Positions 20,711 to 29,729 of a stretch of 47,640 bases of DNA are shown here, in pieces. Every line of letters begins with the position of its first letter. Positions within the stretch are counted from its first letter, which is position 1. The position numbers and the translations under genes are program-made. The notes under the pieces were generated by a model, which worked only from the letters and a program-made list of their open reading frames with translations, ran no database searches and was not told the DNA's origin. Source of the stretch: Thermoplasmata archaeon (GTDB taxonomy: Archaea > Thermoplasmatota > Thermoplasmata > Thermoplasmatales > Thermoplasmataceae); contig JAJYEP010000003.1 of the NCBI GenBank assembly GCA_021785735.1, forward strand, positions 1 through 47,640, given 5' to 3'.

Positions 20711-21091
20711 TTCATCCGCTTTCTCTCTCTTCTTTTTTTACCTTGCTCCTCTGTCCGGGTTGATCCGTGCCTTTTCATCCATTCTTGCTTCCTCGATCAT
20801 TTCTGATCAACGACAGATTTCGAATTGATCAATCTTGCAGAAAACCCTCTCAAATATCCCATCGGGATTCCCGGAGATCCCCAAGCAAATGAATGAACGC
20901 CCAGTGAGGGAAAAACTTGAGTATGGTTTATTGAGTTAGTGCTATCTTTCGCACCGTTTATTTTCCATAAACATGCAAGGATCATTCAATTTTGAATTCA
21001 TGCGAAATCCATTCAGTATTAGTTGCATAATGAATGTGCAGGCATCGTCTTTATCTGGGTGAGCACAAAGCCGAAAATATATCAACGTTCT

Positions 21092-21328
21092 TCAGCGATC
21101 AGTCGCCCTTCCCAGATACACAAATTTTGATTTTACCGTCCTGGACGGATCGGGTTCAGGAATCCTGCAGTCACAGTGCCATTTACAGTCCTCAGTTAGT
21201 ACATGTCCTGCAGGCCAGTGGGGCAGGTTCAGGAGTCTGCTCCGTGTGATATGGTGAAGCCAAACAGAATCTCTCATGGCGATCGAATGCCCACAATTTT
21301 TGCACACGCCAAACTGCAGTCTTGCCAT
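21092..21328 (-). CDS. small putative zinc-binding protein
   Basis: MARLQFGVCKNCGHSIAMRDSVWLHH...CKWHCDCRIPEPDP; Cys/His spacing zinc-ribbon-like. Confidence 0.3.
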   Translation of the reverse strand: MARLQFGVCKNCGHSIAMRDSVWLHHITRSRLLNLPHWPAGHVLTEDCKWHCDCRIPEPDPSRTVKSKFVYLGRATDR

Positions 21329-21571
21329 AATCCAATAAGCAAATTCACAGGAATATAAATTTCTGCCTGTTGGGAGAATCCTTGAAAACGGTTGTTTCTT
21401 AAAAACATGAACCGGTCGATATCTTACTGAGGCATCAAGCGGGTTGTGGAGATCAATACACATGTAGCGTCAGGCTGCCGGATATGAGATTGGCGCTCCG
21501 ATTGAGTCCATCTGGGAAATATCCATAAATTGCGGATTCTATGGATGAACTCCAATTGAGGAAACAGCAGG

Positions 21572-22129
21572 CTACTCCTGCAGCGGGTTCCTGAACCAAG
21601 CCAGAATGGCCTCATTTTCACCCCGGAACATACCGTTTTTTCCTATCCCTCTCTTTCCAAGAGATTTAGTAAACATATAGATCGACTTGTTCTGAAGGGT
21701 CACTTTCATGGGTGGTATAAGGCCTCTGGAATCCCTGAATCTTTTGAAAAATTCATCGTATCCCACCGATATGTCAGTAATGGAATCTCTTTTCACCACG
21801 TAAAGTGGGTCCATATTTGGAGTGTAGAAATGCATAGATCCTCCTGAGATTGATAGATAACCTTCATGTTTATGCAGGGGTTTGCCTATCGGTTGTGACG
21901 TATGGGCAGACACCCATCTTTCCCATGCGCCGATGCTGTCAAACTCATCCGAAAATAGCCACAGAGCTTCCAGTAGAAATCCGGCGGATTTAATGACATT
22001 CTCTATATACCTGCTCCTGGGGACGTCTCCCCTGTCCATATCTATGAGCTTTACTATCTTTTCATCCAGGGATATGCTTATCTTCTGGGCCATTGCTCCC
22101 CTCATCCAAATTGTATGATTTTCAAGCAT
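21572..22129 (-). CDS. ribbon-helix-helix N-terminus fused to unknown C-terminal domain
   Basis: MAQKISISLDEKIVKLIDMDRGDVPRSRYIENVIKSA (RHH) + ~130 aa unknown; start may be 22093. Confidence 0.6.
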   Translation of the reverse strand: MLENHTIWMRGAMAQKISISLDEKIVKLIDMDRGDVPRSRYIENVIKSAGFLLEALWLFSDEFDSIGAWERWVSAHTSQPIGKPLHKHEGYLSISGGSMHFYTPNMDPLYVVKRDSITDISVGYDEFFKRFRDSRGLIPPMKVTLQNKSIYMFTKSLGKRGIGKNGMFRGENEAILAWFRNPLQE

Positions 22130-22139
22130 TAATACTTTT

Positions 22140-22151
22140 CCTACTAGTAGG
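22140..22151. promoter_or_regulatory. palindrome CCTACTAGTAGG, candidate operator of the RHH gene
   Basis: Perfect 12-bp palindrome just upstream of 22129. Confidence 0.45.
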
Positions 22152-22357
22152 ATTGTTCATACTTTCAGGTCACCATTACAGTCAGGCAAAGAAGTCCCAT
22201 AACGTCAGGAGTTAGGCGAGAACCTCAGGAATACCATCTGTTTATGACCAATCGGAAGGATTGAAGGCATGTTTCCGCACTTGCAATAACCCCACACTAG
22301 ACCAATGCTTCCGGCAGATATATGGTTCAGAAATAAGGAAGGATATTATTTTTACCC

Positions 22358-22495
22358 ATGCGTCCAGAGGTCGCTGTAAGCCCCATTAGCACCCTTGGAT
22401 GATAATATTCAAGGAGCTTCTGGTAGCTGGTTGAAGCAGCATGGTGAAACTCGTCTATCACTATGTAATCATAATGGAACGGATCAGTTCAATTG
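22358..22495 (-). pseudogene. relic of an SF2 DEAD/DEAH helicase
   Basis: Reverse strand reads DPFHYDYIVIDEFHHAASTSYQKLLEYYHPRVLMGLTATSGRMG (motif II DEFHHA, motif III GLTAT) with an in-frame TGA just upstream. Confidence 0.7.
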
Positions 22496-22848
22496 CCGCG
22501 GAAACGATTTTCATGCCGGCATAGCCCACCGGCAGTCCTTCAGTTCCTGTTCATGATCTCCGATACTGTCCAACTAAGGTTCCTGATAAGTTATCGCGCC
22601 TTTGAGTTACTTCCCGGACCCACTCTCCCTGAATTAGTTTTGAGATTGTGTTACATTTTGTATATGGGAACGTTGCGTGATCGCGTTGAAAGGGATCCTT
22701 CAAGGCTGCTGCTAAACTGGCTAACATTACAACAAAAACAGTCGTTCCTTAAAGGTGACGCATAAACCTGCAGGAAGTGTTGCACCCTTTGCCATGGCCC
22801 CTGTAAGGTGTCTGCATGAGAATCCTGTTCCTGTAATAATATCCGTGA

Positions 22849-24639
22849 TCACTCATATTGGACATTAATGGATTCCAGATCGGATTTCACCTTCTTTCCT
22901 GTTTCTGGGTCCTCGAAGAAAATGTCAGTGCCTTTTATTCCCCGTGTTAGCAATATGTAGTACCTGTTTCTGAGAAGCTCCAAAGCCTTGACCGGGTCAG
23001 TCTTTGATAATCTCTTCAGGGAGTAATGGTTCCCGATTCCGTCTGTTATTGGTTCTCCGTTAACAACCCATCCATTTCTCCAGATAAGGTCCCTCCCCCA
23101 TACCAGCCCAGTGTACAGTGCCTCAAACCCCTGACTACCGTAAACACTGGCACATCTTGATAGTGGATCAATTTTTCCCGACCAGTACCTTGGATACTCA
23201 GTTTTCGGGTCCATTAGCCAGTATATGTCAAGGTCGGTTCCCCTGTAGATATCAAGGTTTGATGCGAGAGGATATCCTATTCTTCTGTTGTCTATGCCTG
23301 TTAGTTCTCTCATATCTCCTTTTGATTCGGTAAAAGCACACATAAGTGCTATCTTCATACCCTGATCGTGAATTTTCCGGAGGTCCCCAAGCATGTCTTT
23401 TATCATATCGAATACTCTTAACCTGTATTCAGAGAACCCCGTTGCTTTTGCACCGTATAACAGATGTCGCACAAACTGCAGGTATGGGACCGGCGATCTG
23501 AAGACGGAGAGGAACTCACGTTTTGTTATGTTTCTGCATGACTTTTCAAAGTTCTCGAAAGTGCCTGCCTCGTCCCCGATCAGTATCTGTTTATCATCAT
23601 AAAAATAGACCTTCACTGTGGATCTGCCCTGGGTGGTTCTGATGACTGACTCCGTCATCCTCTGCGCTTCGTCATAAATGATCAGGTCTATTTTTCCATA
23701 GTTCCGGGCAGGGAAATTCGCCTCGCCTATCCCCGTGCCTTTGCCTGTAGAATAGTAAAGTATTTGTGGAGATAGACTGTACTTTCTATCCTTCGTCTCC
23801 AGTATCTGTTTTAGCGTATTGAGAAGCCTGTTGTTCCTGTATGCCAGGAATACATTGTATCCTTTTAGAAAACTCTCGAGCAGCATATATACTGCAACAA
23901 GGGTCTTTCCAGATCCGCTGCTCCCCTTAACAAGAAACGTTCTATCCTCGTTGCCCTTAACGGCATCCAGCACATCATGGATTAGAAGCGCCTGATTTTC
24001 GGTAAGTCCATAACCTCTTCCAAGCAAAGTTGATGATGCGTTTGAAATAATTTCACTCTTGTTTTGGCTTATCAGTTCAATAAAGTCATCCGATACGTGA
24101 AACTCACCGTTCCTGATCTTATCGACAATAGACTGGCCTTCGGGTCGCCTGAATGCTGCAATCCTGTCCCTTAATTCTCCGAAAGTATGCACGATTTCAC
24201 AGTCTTCAGAAGAGTATGTTCGGTTGTTGTAAAGAAGCAGTGATCCGGAATATTTTATTTCCCGTCCACTGGAATGAAAATAATTGAATTTTGAAACATA
24301 GTTGTTAAGTTGATAGCAGGGATCAAGGCGCAGTTCCCCATCAGCCACGACAACCCTTTCGTCTATTCGTTCAATATTCTTCCATCCCTTTGCCTCAATT
24401 ACCTGCGCAGCATCGGTATCCACTATGACATAGTCTGCCCTTTCAAGGTTGAATATCGGGAATTCAGCAAACGACGGGTAACCGCTTATTATATTGATTA
24501 CCCCTTTTGTAAGCGTTTTCCAGACGCTAACCTGAGAGGCCCCCGGAATCTCGTTTAAATAATCCCTGTATGCGTCAATCAAATCTGCAACGGCTTTTTC
24601 ATCACTTTCGTATTGGTTCAGGAGAAGAGGCAGAGACAC
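22849..24639 (-). CDS. DUF2075 DNA/RNA helicase with N-terminal PD-(D/E)XK-like domain (second, divergent)
   Basis: 596 aa; GSSGSGKT Walker A, DLIIYDEAQRM Walker B, N-terminal DYVIVDTDAAQVIEAKGWKN, C-terminal YGSQGFEALYTGLVWGRDL. Confidence 0.85.
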   Translation of the reverse strand: MSLPLLLNQYESDEKAVADLIDAYRDYLNEIPGASQVSVWKTLTKGVINIISGYPSFAEFPIFNLERADYVIVDTDAAQVIEAKGWKNIERIDERVVVADGELRLDPCYQLNNYVSKFNYFHSSGREIKYSGSLLLYNNRTYSSEDCEIVHTFGELRDRIAAFRRPEGQSIVDKIRNGEFHVSDDFIELISQNKSEIISNASSTLLGRGYGLTENQALLIHDVLDAVKGNEDRTFLVKGSSGSGKTLVAVYMLLESFLKGYNVFLAYRNNRLLNTLKQILETKDRKYSLSPQILYYSTGKGTGIGEANFPARNYGKIDLIIYDEAQRMTESVIRTTQGRSTVKVYFYDDKQILIGDEAGTFENFEKSCRNITKREFLSVFRSPVPYLQFVRHLLYGAKATGFSEYRLRVFDMIKDMLGDLRKIHDQGMKIALMCAFTESKGDMRELTGIDNRRIGYPLASNLDIYRGTDLDIYWLMDPKTEYPRYWSGKIDPLSRCASVYGSQGFEALYTGLVWGRDLIWRNGWVVNGEPITDGIGNHYSLKRLSKTDPVKALELLRNRYYILLTRGIKGTDIFFEDPETGKKVKSDLESINVQYE

Positions 24640-24897
24640 GATAATGTTAAATTACCATTAGAATAATATGTTTTCGTGGTTTCCTAAAATCTTCCCTTTA
24701 ACAGATATCCTTCATATATTCTGTGAAATCAGTCAATTTTACCCGAATAGTTGTGAAACAAGGTCTGCTTCACCACTGATCTTATACGGGATATCAAGAG
24801 ATTCCTGCGGATACTCTTAACAAGCGGTGGACGTACCCTTACAGATCGTAACATTGTGCCATTGACGCAATATAACGGTTTTTCTCTCTACATAGGT

Positions 24898-25080
24898 ATC
24901 AGATATGAAGTGAAACAAACAATGTATGAACAGGTGAATGTATTAGAAGAACTGACGAGCGATGATCCAAGTAAACTGTATGAGGTTGACTCCTCAGAAG
25001 AAGCAATGGAATGTAACTTATGCAAATCAAAAAAAGCTATTGATCACTGGAAAGTCCAGAATGGACAGGCCGGAATCTGA
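24898..25080 (+). repeat. copy B of the ~175-bp repeat, encodes a CxxC fragment
   Basis: Homologous by eye to 16536-16720; ORF ...MECNLCKSKKAIDHWKVQNGQAGI. Confidence 0.6.
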
Positions 25081-25100
25081 TTAATGTATCAGGCTAACAC
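25062..25100 (+). repeat. tRNA-Ala-3'-end-derived repeat (copy b)
   Basis: TGGACAGGCCGGAATCTGA (15/19) + TTAATGTATCAGGCTAACAC. Confidence 0.65.
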
Positions 25101-25208
25101 TGTTCTGGAATTCTCGAATTTCAGGAGCTGCTGTTCAAGGAGTACATTCAATTTATGCATATTCAAGTCAAAAAGGGGGTAATTGCCGAAAAAATGGTGT
25201 TTCGATGC

Positions 25209-25649
25209 CTACAGAGCGGTTTCTATACCGAGTTTCCTTGCTGTTGAATTAAGTTCCTTATCCCCGGAGCAAAACAATGCACTCCCGGCTTCAATACAGG
25301 TTTCAAGCTGAATTGCATCCACAACGTAAACGTGATGTTCGATTACCGTCTTAACCGCTTTCCGGATTACCTGACTGCTTACGGGATAAATTTCGACAGA
25401 GGAGGATCTTTCAAGTGTACCCAGTTCGCTTAACATTGTCTGGAGTCGATCCATGGCGTCAATGCCCATCTTTCTGGAATATTTGTCAAAAACAACTGCC
25501 GCTTCGCCGATATTTATTTCGGATAGACAAACAACAGTCTGCCCCCTGTAAGCCTGACGGAAATAAGTGTCAGCTATTTCACTACCTTCTTCCTTAACAT
25601 ATCTTTTAACCAGTATGCTGGTATCAAGATAGACGCGAGACGCGTTCAT
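25209..25649 (-). CDS. VapC-type PIN-domain toxin
   Basis: 146 aa; YLDTSILVKRYVKEEGSEIAD, SEINIGEAAVVF, HVYVVDAIQLETCI, LFCSGDKELNSTARKLG. Confidence 0.88.
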   Translation of the reverse strand: MNASRVYLDTSILVKRYVKEEGSEIADTYFRQAYRGQTVVCLSEINIGEAAVVFDKYSRKMGIDAMDRLQTMLSELGTLERSSSVEIYPVSSQVIRKAVKTVIEHHVYVVDAIQLETCIEAGSALFCSGDKELNSTARKLGIETAL

Positions 25650-25908
25650 TCCGTAGCTCCCTGACTTGTTTTTCTGAGTAAGCCTTGCCGGAGAGATCAG
25701 GCCTGCGTATCTCTACATTCTCCCCACTAATGTATCCGCATTCAAGATTGAGTTCCCTGCACAGGTCACCAAGGATCTCCATACTGGAAAGGGACCGAAG
25801 TGAGTTTTCGACGTAATCGCTAAGAGTCCTCCCTCTTTTTAACAGGGCCAGTTTTGCATTATCCACTACTGGTTTTTCTACCGATACGGTTATTTTGGTT
25901 TTAACCAT
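25624..25908 (-). CDS. VapB-type antitoxin
   Basis: MVKTKITVSVEKPVVDNAKLALLKRGRTLSDYVENSLRSL; overlaps toxin start. Confidence 0.75.
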   Translation of the reverse strand: MVKTKITVSVEKPVVDNAKLALLKRGRTLSDYVENSLRSLSSMEILGDLCRELNLECGYISGENVEIRRPDLSGKAYSEKQVRELRNERVSRLS

Positions 25909-25912
25909 ACAG

Positions 25913-25924
25913 CCGTATATACGG
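25913..25924. promoter_or_regulatory. palindrome CCGTATATACGG, candidate TA operator
   Basis: Perfect palindrome 4 bp upstream of the antitoxin start (25908). Confidence 0.55.
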
Positions 25925-26052
25925 TAAGATGTATTAAGTCTTTTCACCGGTGTGTTTCTGAGTCGAAAGCTGATTTGGTACTAGCGTCAGATATAATCGT
26001 AAATCTAATACGATGAATAAGGATAAAATGCAAATGTAAATATGCCCAAAAA

Positions 26053-26091
26053 TTGGGCAGCCGGGATTTGATTAATATTTTAAGGGAATAC
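26053..26091 (+). repeat. tRNA-Ala-3'-end-derived repeat (copy c)
   Basis: TTGGGCAGCCGGGATTTGA (14/19) + TTAATATTTTAAGGGAATAC. Confidence 0.65.
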
Positions 26092-26310
26092 TGCATAAAT
26101 TGTCATATTGGTCTCAGATTGAACCTAATGTTAACACGGATTGCCTGAGGAGGAGCAAGAGATTTAGTCCTGTGAAGGGCCAAAGGGGTTATGTTTTATT
26201 CTGAAAAAGTAACCGGGATGTTGTAACGTTAGAGTTGCAATATGGAAATAGTATATAATTACAGTTATTACATATAGAGTTTTATATGAAATATGTATAT
26301 CGCATGAATT

Positions 26311-27213
26311 ATGGATAGACACATATTAAATCGCCTAAGGGAAAGAATGCTGGATAGAGGCCCAATACGCAATTTGCCTGAAAAGACGCTTCAGGAATCA
26401 TTCATACTGAATACATGGGGAACCAATGCAATAGAAGGAAACACACTTACTCTGGATGAGGTAACCAGGGTGATTGAGAGCGGCATGACTGTGCCCAATC
26501 ATACAGTAAGGGATCTGATGGAAACGGTACAGCATCGCGCAGCATTGGCTGAAGTGGTGAGTGGAAGAATACCTGAAGTCAACATGAAAAGTGCATTGAA
26601 TCTGCACAGTATGATCTTTCATGGGATACTTTCGGACGCGGGACAATGGAGATTGGTAAATGTCAGGATATCGGGCTCAAGGTATTCCCCACCAAGGGTC
26701 GAAAAGATCGTCTCTCTGCTCCAGGAATGGGAGCAGCATTATGTGGCAATGGAAATGAAGCACGAAGACGTTTTTTCCCAAGCTGCTGAAATGCATTTTG
26801 TTTTTGAATCGATCCACCCCTTCTCCGATGGAAATGGAAGAGTTGGCAGGCTCTTGTTGAACATACACTTCCTTAATCACAACTGGCCACTCATTCATAT
26901 TCTCCCCCAGGACAGGAACTCCTACCTGAATGCTCTTGAGTCTGCTCATCGAGATGGCATGCACAAACTGACAGAGTTCCTTGAAACGAATATGGCAAGC
27001 TCGCTCATTTTTGCGCTTGACATGGTTGGATCCGAGGAGGACAGGCTATTAACTCTTAACGAAGCAAAGAAAGCATCCGATACAGATTACTCGACAAAAT
27101 ATCTGGCACTTAGAATCACGCAGGGTGAGCTTCCGGGAATCAGATTAAACGGCAGGTGGAAGACAAGTCCAGTCGCAATAAGCCTTTATCGGGAAATAAA
27201 AGGCAGAGAGTGA
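26311..27213 (+). CDS. Fic/DOC family protein
   Basis: 300 aa; HPFSDGNGRVGRLL Fic motif and TNAIEGN inhibitory-helix motif. Confidence 0.95.
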   Translation: MDRHILNRLRERMLDRGPIRNLPEKTLQESFILNTWGTNAIEGNTLTLDEVTRVIESGMTVPNHTVRDLMETVQHRAALAEVVSGRIPEVNMKSALNLHSMIFHGILSDAGQWRLVNVRISGSRYSPPRVEKIVSLLQEWEQHYVAMEMKHEDVFSQAAEMHFVFESIHPFSDGNGRVGRLLLNIHFLNHNWPLIHILPQDRNSYLNALESAHRDGMHKLTEFLETNMASSLIFALDMVGSEEDRLLTLNEAKKASDTDYSTKYLALRITQGELPGIRLNGRWKTSPVAISLYREIKGRE

Positions 27214-27281
27214 TATCCATATCTTAACCTCACTCACCGACAGTTATTTCAAGTTTTGAATGGTCGCACTAAGTTCAGAAC

Positions 27282-27767
27282 TCAATCTATTTCATCAATG
27301 TACTTTGAGAGGGCTCTCCTGTAATCTGGCAATAGGCCCTGATTTCCCGAAATGATGAAACCTAGAGCAGCCTTGAGAGACTTCTTAAGTTCACCATGCC
27401 TGAACAGAGCAATACACAGGAACGTCAGGGCTGCGGGATCGCTAGTTTCTCTATACACTCTTCCCAGTATATCAACTGCACTTTCATTTTTGCCAGTAAC
27501 ACTCAGAGAACTTCCCAACTGAATTTCAGCCTGAGTTTTTATTTTTCCCGAAAGTCCCAGTCTTATAGCAATCTGATATAGAGTAATTGCCTCAGTCTCC
27601 TTCCCCATGAAATCCAAAGCGTTTGCATATTCAAACAGGTACACTGCATTTCCTTGGTATTCCTCAAAAACTTCTTGGAATTTAGCTAGCATCACTTCAG
27701 GGCTGTCCTGATGTTTCCAGGCTTCTCCTATAATCTTATTCAGGTGTTCTTCCATCTCAATTGGCAT
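27282..27767 (-). CDS. tetratricopeptide-repeat protein
   Basis: 161 aa; repeated A-type helices, YLFEYANALDFMGKETEAITLYQIAIRLGL. Confidence 0.75.
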   Translation of the reverse strand: MPIEMEEHLNKIIGEAWKHQDSPEVMLAKFQEVFEEYQGNAVYLFEYANALDFMGKETEAITLYQIAIRLGLSGKIKTQAEIQLGSSLSVTGKNESAVDILGRVYRETSDPAALTFLCIALFRHGELKKSLKAALGFIISGNQGLLPDYRRALSKYIDEID

Positions 27768-28083
27768 CAGAATAATAGATATTTAAGTATTTCCAACCTG
27801 ATTTGTGACTTTATATCAGCAGATGCATGAGATTGGATAGTGTCTCAAATTTTGTGTAATATATGGAGTCAAAGTCACAGGGATAAACGAATCATGGTTG
27901 CACATGACATCGATGGAACTCTTTGAATGCACGGACGTGATCGAGGAAATGCTCCAGAAGTGGCACCCCTGAATTTACAAAACTTTCGAGACGCTATGAT
28001 CACTTATGAAAAAAATATAATCAAATGCCTGATATAATCATCTAATTTCTCCAAAAAATACGAATGTAAATATGCTCAAAAAA

Positions 28084-28122
28084 TAGAGCGGACGGGATTT
28101 GATTATTGTTTTAAGCGAATAC
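28084..28122 (+). repeat. tRNA-Ala-3'-end-derived repeat (copy d)
   Basis: TAGAGCGGACGGGATTTGA (16/19) + TTATTGTTTTAAGCGAATAC. Confidence 0.65.
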
Positions 28123-28198
28123 TAAAGTTATATGTATAGCAGCTGAGCAGGTGTAAGAGTTTCCTGCCTGCAGGAGCTCCCTTTGTTGTTCACATTGG

Positions 28199-28213
28199 AT
28201 TACATATTGTAAT
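28199..28213. promoter_or_regulatory. inverted repeat ATTACA-TAT-TGTAAT, candidate TA operator
   Basis: Upstream of the antitoxin at 28250; a second TATTACATTATGTAGTA element abuts the start. Confidence 0.45.
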
Positions 28214-28249
28214 ACTGAAACTTATAATATAGGTATTACATTATGTAGT

Positions 28250-28477
28250 ATGAAGATGTATACCACAGTATCAGCAAAGATCTCAGAAGAAGAGAGGGAG
28301 GAATTAAGGAAACTTGGATTGAACCCAACAGCAATTATAAGAAAGGCGGTGCAGGAGGAAATCAGGAAAGCCAGAAGTAAAGATTTAATTGAGAAAATGA
28401 AAAAAGTGGCGCCCATAATCTCGAAATTAAAGTTGGATGAAATAGTATCAGACATCAGGGAGGACAGGGAAAGATGA
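28250..28477 (+). CDS. VapB-type antitoxin
   Basis: 75 aa; YTTVSAKISEEEREELRKLGLNPTAIIRKAVQEEI; ATGA overlap with toxin. Confidence 0.75.
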   Translation: MKMYTTVSAKISEEEREELRKLGLNPTAIIRKAVQEEIRKARSKDLIEKMKKVAPIISKLKLDEIVSDIREDRER

Positions 28478-28857
28478 ATCTGCTGGACGCCTCTGCAATT
28501 TTTAACCTCTTTCAGAGTGGTAAGTACAGTGCGCTCATTGCCGGGGCAACGATCCCTCTTGCCAGGTATGAGATAGGCAACATTCTGTGGAAGAATCATA
28601 ATATCAGAAATAGAATTTCAAAAAGAGAAGCAGCAGAATCCGGCACTGTTCTATTTGAATTGATTGATTCAATGGAACGGATTGTCCCATCACCAGCTTC
28701 TGCGTTGAGCCTGTCACTGGAGGTGGGCCTGACGTTCTACGATTCATCTTATCTCATATCTGCTATTGAATCAGGTTACGATCTTGTAACTGATGATTTG
28801 AAACTGCACAAGATTGCAAGCTCCAAGGTACCGACGCGGAAAAGCCTGGATCTGTGA
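28474..28857 (+). CDS. VapC-type PIN-domain toxin
   Basis: 127 aa; NLLDASAIFNLF, LARYEIGNILWKN, LTFYDSSYLISAI, LVTDDLKLHKIA. Confidence 0.9.
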   Translation: MNLLDASAIFNLFQSGKYSALIAGATIPLARYEIGNILWKNHNIRNRISKREAAESGTVLFELIDSMERIVPSPASALSLSLEVGLTFYDSSYLISAIESGYDLVTDDLKLHKIASSKVPTRKSLDL

Positions 28858-28911
28858 TGGGTTCATTGTCACGCATTATTCCTGCGAGATAATTATGTGT
28901 TAGGGCAATTA

Positions 28912-28950
28912 TGGACCGGTCAGGATTTGATTAAAGTTTCAAACTAATGT
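28912..28950 (+). repeat. tRNA-Ala-3'-end-derived repeat (copy e)
   Basis: TGGACCGGTCAGGATTTGA (18/19) + TTAAAGTTTCAAACTAATGT. Confidence 0.75.
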
Positions 28951-29005
28951 ATTGAATAATCTATAATGAAGCAATTTTTCCAGTCTTTTTGTGAAAATTT
29001 ATATG

Positions 29006-29017
29006 ATGTTTAAACAT
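29006..29017. promoter_or_regulatory. palindrome ATGTTTAAACAT, candidate TA operator
   Basis: Perfect palindrome 11 bp upstream of the GTG start at 29029. Confidence 0.5.
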
Positions 29018-29028
29018 AAATATATGTT

Positions 29029-29241
29029 GTGTCAAAAACCATCACAATCAGAAATTCTGTATACGATGAGTTAAAGAGATTCAAGAAGGAGAATGAGAGT
29101 TTCAGCGATCTTCTGGACAGATTGATCAAATCACAGAGCAAGAAGGATCTCCTCAAGTCATTAAGGGGAAGCATTGAATTTGAAGATAAGGAGAAACTCC
29201 TTAAGGAGATCGAAAAGAAAAGGTGGGAGAAGAGAAATTGA
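29029..29241 (+). CDS. VapB-type antitoxin (DUF217-like)
   Basis: GTG start; SKTITIRNSVYDELKRFKKENESFSDLLDRLIK. Confidence 0.8.
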   Translation: MSKTITIRNSVYDELKRFKKENESFSDLLDRLIKSQSKKDLLKSLRGSIEFEDKEKLLKEIEKKRWEKRN

Positions 29242-29615
29242 TTCTGCTGGACACAGACGTCATCATAGAAGTTCTAGATAAGAAATCAGACAAGGGGAAA
29301 GCACTAATGCCTAGGGTTATTGAAAGCGGGGAAGAATACTGTACAAATTCGGTGAATATGCACGAAGTGCTTTATTACATTGAAAAATATTCCAAAGACT
29401 CTCATTCAGTCCTGCAGATACCGACACTGGGATACAATAAGAATGACAGCGAACTATCGGCTGTTTTGGAGCTAAGCGCAGAAAGAAAAGGAAGATCAGT
29501 TCCAAGAACTGATGCAATTGTCGCGTCAATAGCAATAAACAATGGTTGCTCACTTTATACATTAGATGAACACTTTGAAGTTTTCACGGGCAATGGTCTC
29601 AAACTGTTCAGATAG
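29223..29615 (+). CDS. VapC-type PIN-domain toxin
   Basis: 130 aa; LILLDTDVIIEVLDKKSDKG, NSVNMHEVLYYIE, VPRTDAIVASIAINNGCSLYTLDEHF. Confidence 0.88.
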   Translation: MGEEKLILLDTDVIIEVLDKKSDKGKALMPRVIESGEEYCTNSVNMHEVLYYIEKYSKDSHSVLQIPTLGYNKNDSELSAVLELSAERKGRSVPRTDAIVASIAINNGCSLYTLDEHFEVFTGNGLKLFR

Positions 29616-29622
29616 GACAGAA

Positions 29623-29661
29623 TGGTCCAGTTTATATTTGATTAAAGTTTTAAGGGAATAC
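29623..29661 (+). repeat. tRNA-Ala-3'-end-derived repeat (copy f)
   Basis: TGGTCCAGTTTATATTTGA (13/19) + perfect arm TTAAAGTTTTAAGGGAATAC. Confidence 0.65.
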
Positions 29662-29729
29662 CTACAGCCACAGATTTTTAAAATCTTACCCTCTTAACAG
29701 GTGTATGACCACCCAAATCACAAAATAAG

